The position numbers were made by a program, and so were the translations under genes. This document shows, one piece after another, positions 61,425 to 64,000 of a stretch of DNA of 64,000 nucleotides. This stretch comes from Clostridium sp. Marseille-P3244 (lineage in GTDB: Bacteria; Bacillota; Clostridia; Lachnospirales; Lachnospiraceae). The notes below the pieces were generated by a model. It saw nothing but the letters and a program-made list of their open reading frames with translations, did no database searches and had not been told where the DNA came from. Within the stretch, counting starts at the first letter, position 1. Every line of letters begins with the position of its first letter. The DNA lies in assembly GCF_900120155.1 (NCBI RefSeq), contig NZ_LT635549.1:62001-126000 (forward strand). The letters run 5' to 3'.

Positions 61425-62044
61425 TATGCGTACACCTCCTCGATTGCAGCAACAGCAGCTTTCGTCGCGATAACTGTGTTGTATTTCAGGATGTCATATA
61501 CGTTGATCGTGTTTGTGCGGGCCGTCTTCACGTCCGGGATGTTCTTTGCGGAGATCTCTGCGTTCGCGTTTCCGTCTTCCAGAACGACAAGCGCTTTGCT
61601 CACCTTCAGATTGTTCAGGACATTCTGCACGTTCTTTGTCTTGATCTCATCAAATTTCAGCTCGTCAACTACGATAAACTTGTTCTCTTCTACTCTGGAA
61701 GTAAGCGCAGACTTGAGAGCCGCTCTCTTCTCTTTTCTGTTCATCTTGAAAGAGTAGTCTCTCGGAACCGGAGCGAATACTACACCGCCGCCTGTCCACT
61801 GCGGAGCTCTTGTTGAACCCTGCCTTGCATGGCCTGTTCCTTTTTGCCTCCACGGTTTTCTTCCGCCGCCGGAAACTTCAGAACGTGTCTTCGCTTTCTG
61901 TGTTCCCTGACGATTGTTTGCAAGCTGATTTACAACTGCCATGTGTACCAGGTGCTCGTTTACCTCAACACCGAATACAGCATCATTCAGTTCGATGGTA
62001 TCAACTTCTTTACCTTCGATATTGTAAACAGATACTTTTGCCAT
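61424..62044 (-). CDS. rplD: 50S ribosomal protein L4
   Basis: A 206-aa exit-tunnel protein, in many bacteria also the autogenous repressor of the S10 operon. [40 protein letters not shown] and the C-terminal domain are canonical. The tunnel loop shows no obvious macrolide-resistance change by eye. Confidence 0.97.
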   Translation of the reverse strand: MAKVSVYNIEGKEVDTIELNDAVFGVEVNEHLVHMAVVNQLANNRQGTQKAKTRSEVSGGGRKPWRQKGTGHARQGSTRAPQWTGGGVVFAPVPRDYSFKMNRKEKRAALKSALTSRVEENKFIVVDELKFDEIKTKNVQNVLNNLKVSKALVVLEDGNANAEISAKNIPDVKTARTNTINVYDILKYNTVIATKAAVAAIEEVYA

Positions 62045-62074
62045 CTGTGTGTTCCTCCTTTCTTATTGTCACCC

Positions 62075-62758
62075 TTAGCAGCCCTTAACGGATTCTTTGA
62101 TCGTTACGAGGCACTTCTTCGGTCCCGGTACAGATCCCTTTACAAGAAGAAGGTTGTTCTCTGCGTCAACTCTTACAACCTCAAGATTCTGAACTGTGAT
62201 CTTCTTGTTACCCATCTGTCCAGGCATCTTCTTGCCCTTGAACACCTTGCTCGGATCAGATGCAGCGCCGTTAGAACCAGCGTGACGATGGAACTTGGAA
62301 CCGTGTGTCATAGGTCCTCTGCTCTGTCCGTGACGCTTGATCGCGCCCTGGAAACCTTTACCTTTGGAGATTGCCGTCGCATCGATGTGATCGCCTTCCG
62401 CGAAGATGTCAGCCTTGATCTCCTGAGCCAGAGCATATTCCTCTGCATTGTCAAATCTGAACTCTTTTACATATCTTTTTCCGGATACGCCTGCTTTGTC
62501 AAAGTGGCCTTTCTCAGCTTTTGTCACACCGTTTCTGTGCGCAACCTGCTTTCTTCCGCTTCCGTCTTTTGTGACAATCTTTTCTTTCTTGTCAACAAAT
62601 CCGACCTGAACTGCATTGTACCCGTCATTCTCAACAGTCTTGATCTGTGTCACCACACACGGACCTGCCTGCAGCACCGTTACTGGAATCAGAACTCCGT
62701 CTTCGTTGTTGAAGATCTGAGTCATGCCAACCTTTGTAGCCAAAATAGCTTTCTTCAT
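62075..62758 (-). CDS. rplC: 50S ribosomal protein L3
   Basis: A 227-aa protein reaching the peptidyl-transferase centre. It begins [20 protein letters not shown], with the tunnel-side loop [19 protein letters not shown] and [25 protein letters not shown] precedes the ATG. Two small hairpins lie between it and rpsJ (GAGCGC/GCGCTC at 62786-62802 and ATCCTAA/TTAGGAT at 62803-62819). Confidence 0.97.
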   Translation of the reverse strand: MKKAILATKVGMTQIFNNEDGVLIPVTVLQAGPCVVTQIKTVENDGYNAVQVGFVDKKEKIVTKDGSGRKQVAHRNGVTKAEKGHFDKAGVSGKRYVKEFRFDNAEEYALAQEIKADIFAEGDHIDATAISKGKGFQGAIKRHGQSRGPMTHGSKFHRHAGSNGAASDPSKVFKGKKMPGQMGNKKITVQNLEVVRVDAENNLLLVKGSVPGPKKCLVTIKESVKGC

Positions 62759-62843
62759 TATTAATACCTCCTGTGATTTACAGCGGAGCGCATCTCGCGC
62801 TCATCCTAAATGTTAGGATCGTTACTGTTAGTGGATGTTCACC

Positions 62844-63161
62844 TTACTTATTTTTCATCTTGATATCAATGTACACACCTGCCGGCATTTCCAGTCTGGA
62901 AAGCGCGTCCACAGTCTTCTGTGTCGGCGTGATGATATCGATCAGTCTTTTATGAGTCCTCTGTTCGAACTGCTCTCTGGAGTCTTTGTACTTGTGTACC
63001 GCTCTTAAGATGGTCACTACCTCTTTCTTTGTCGGCAGCGGCACCGGTCCGCTCACCTGTGAGCCATTCTTCTTTACAGTTTCGATGATTTTCTTTGCGG
63101 ATGCATCCACCAGCTGGTGATCATACGCTTTCAGTGTGATTCTCATTACTTGACTTGCCAT
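62844..63161 (-). CDS. rpsJ: 30S ribosomal protein S10
   Basis: First gene of the operon; a 105-aa head protein that also serves as NusE in antitermination. [40 protein letters not shown] and [20 protein letters not shown] are canonical. Five extra residues precede the usual MRI start. GGAGG is 11 nt before the ATG at 63161, which fits neither start perfectly. It follows a leader of about 270 nt. Confidence 0.97.
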   Translation of the reverse strand: MASQVMRITLKAYDHQLVDASAKKIIETVKKNGSQVSGPVPLPTKKEVVTILRAVHKYKDSREQFEQRTHKRLIDIITPTQKTVDALSRLEMPAGVYIDIKMKNK

Positions 63162-63434
63162 AAAAAAAGTCGCCTCCTTTTCGTACTTTTAACTTCAGTA
63201 CGACAAGCGGTGACTGTACACTCTCCCGTGTGTGTCGTGAGAAACATACACGGCGCTCCCGCTTTTCAACTCCTGCCGCGGTATTGTACCGCACACAAAA
63301 ACGGGATACTGTTGTGATTCGTACAGTGACTTGTCGCCAGTTTCCTAACTTGACATTCGCTCCACGGAAAACCTGCCTTCGCTTATTTCTTCGCTGGGCA
63401 GCAACCTCACGCTTCACAGCTATCATGTCACAGC
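63162..63434 (-). promoter_or_regulatory. S10 operon leader (structured 5' UTR)
   Basis: About 270 nt between the predicted transcription start and rpsJ. A hairpin CGTACT/AGTACG (63202-63197 with 63187-63182) sits directly before the ribosome binding site. Other GC-rich inverted segments are present. It may be an autogenous control leader (L4-type control is known elsewhere), but I cannot match it to a known leader. Confidence 0.5.
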
Positions 63435-63440
63435 CCTATT

Positions 63441-63469
63441 AGTATATCTGATGGTGGAATTTATTTCAA
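63441..63469 (-). promoter_or_regulatory. S10-spc-alpha operon promoter
   Basis: On the minus strand TTGAAA (63469-63464), a 17-nt spacer and TATACT (63446-63441). The -35 consists of the last Leu-Lys codons of the MATE gene upstream, whose TAA follows immediately, so promoter and coding sequence overlap. Confidence 0.75.
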
Positions 63470-64000
63470 GTAGTTTTTGATGAATATTGTATTTTTTTTA
63501 GTACAATCTGTGTCTTCTGATTTTCCCGTATATTTAAGCATTCTGTTTACCACATATACTGCCACGATCACTTCTGTGAACACCATGGCAAACCAGATCG
63601 AGTCCGCTCCGGCAATAACCGGGAGGAAGTATATAAAGATGCCGCTGATCACAAATCCTCTACCCACCGAAACGATGAACGCCGCCTTGGGTTTGAGCAT
63701 TGCCTGAAAGTAATAAGTAGAAAATATATTCAACGGCAGCAGCAGGAATGAGACAGCGTAACATCTTATGATCCCGGGCGCGATCCGCAGGATCTCTTCC
63801 GTCGGCGACATAAAGACCCTGACATATACATTAGGCACTGCCAGGCTGAGGGCCGTCCAGAAGATGCTGAAAAACGCCGCGGTCCCCAGAGCAAATTTCA
63901 GAGCCTCCCGGATCCTCCCGCCGTGACCGGCGCCAAAATTGGTGGAGATGATCGGCTGAGCCGCCTGTCCCACGCTGTAGGCACAGCACTGTACAAAGGA
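63461..64000 (-). CDS. MATE-family efflux transporter (C-terminal part)
   Basis: The C-terminal ~179 residues of a multidrug/toxin exporter; the 5' part is beyond the right edge. SVGQAAQPIISTNFGAGHGG is the family's second-half signature, followed by helices such as FALGTAAFFSIFWTALSLAV, FLLLPLNIFSTYYFQ and IWFAMVFTEVIVAVYVVNRM. A short hydrophilic tail ends at the TAA inside the S10 promoter region. It is on the same strand as the ribosomal operon but is probably a separate unit. The substrate is unknown. Confidence 0.9.
   Translation of the reverse strand, partial: SFVQCCAYSVGQAAQPIISTNFGAGHGGRIREALKFALGTAAFFSIFWTALSLAVPNVYVRVFMSPTEEILRIAPGIIRCYAVSFLLLPLNIFSTYYFQAMLKPKAAFIVSVGRGFVISGIFIYFLPVIAGADSIWFAMVFTEVIVAVYVVNRMLKYTGKSEDTDCTKKNTIFIKNYLK

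Noticed and set aside
63121-63426. 101-codon frame on the minus strand in the S10 leader
   Set aside because: It overlaps the start of rpsJ in another frame, has no good ribosome binding site or recognisable domain, and lies in a structured leader.
1-64000. CRISPR arrays, tRNA and rRNA genes, complete insertion sequences
   Set aside because: No regularly spaced repeats of 24-40 bp, no cloverleaf, no rRNA core sequences and no transposase motif were seen on either strand.

Overview
The window looks like a chromosome segment of a gut Lachnospiraceae (Clostridium cluster XIVa) firmicute. The reasons are moderate GC with strong AGGAGG-type ribosome binding sites, a zinc-type S14, a KOW protein next to infA, a clostridial AdhE with a Rex box, an RsgI-type anti-sigma factor, and many short palindromic repeats. 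No tRNA, rRNA, CRISPR array or complete insertion sequence was seen.

Layout. 1-4.8 kb: a sugar ABC importer (partial permease, ATPase, lipoprotein) divergent from a MurR/RpiR regulator and a transaldolase-like aldolase. 4.8-17.2 kb: an AgrC/LytTR-type two-component system beside a 3412-residue surface protein carrying a 732-residue internal duplication. 17.4-18.5 kb: a self-contained AT-rich cassette with a good promoter, a 5' hairpin RNA, an Abi_2/AbiF-like HEPN gene and its own terminator. 18.5-19.5 kb: gene remnants. 19.6-21.3 kb: a small secreted EF-hand-like protein, an ECF sigma factor and an RsgI-like anti-sigma factor. 21.5-30 kb: a UvrA-like ATPase, RecD2, an unknown membrane protein, an esterase, an ArsC/Spx-like protein and an unusual DUF5714-arsenate-reductase fusion. 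30.4-32.9 kb: an AT-rich island (DUF4062, KilA-N and a small ORF) beside rlmD, which carries a broken tail. 34-42.4 kb: YhaM, a catalytically dead HtrA homologue, MutS2, an OmpR-type two-component system and an APH-like kinase. 42.6-46.1 kb: adhE under a Rex box, remnants of a sortase-anchored protein and of an XRE regulator, and an SMR exporter.

46.3-63.5 kb is the S10-spc-alpha ribosomal operon on the minus strand (rpsJ to rplQ). It includes secY, adk, infA and rpoA but lacks map between adk and the KOW gene. Several of its spacers are unusually long and hold structured or repeated DNA. One repeat family starts exactly at the TAG stop codons of rpsM, rpsH and rpsN. The operon promoter is embedded in the 3' end of a MATE transporter gene that leaves the window.

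The strongest candidates for something new are the AbiF-like gene with its hairpin RNA, the repeat and structured elements inside the ribosomal operon, the DUF5714-ArsC fusion, the protease-dead HtrA and the DUF4062/KilA-N island. Family assignments come from reading motifs by eye; no database search was possible.
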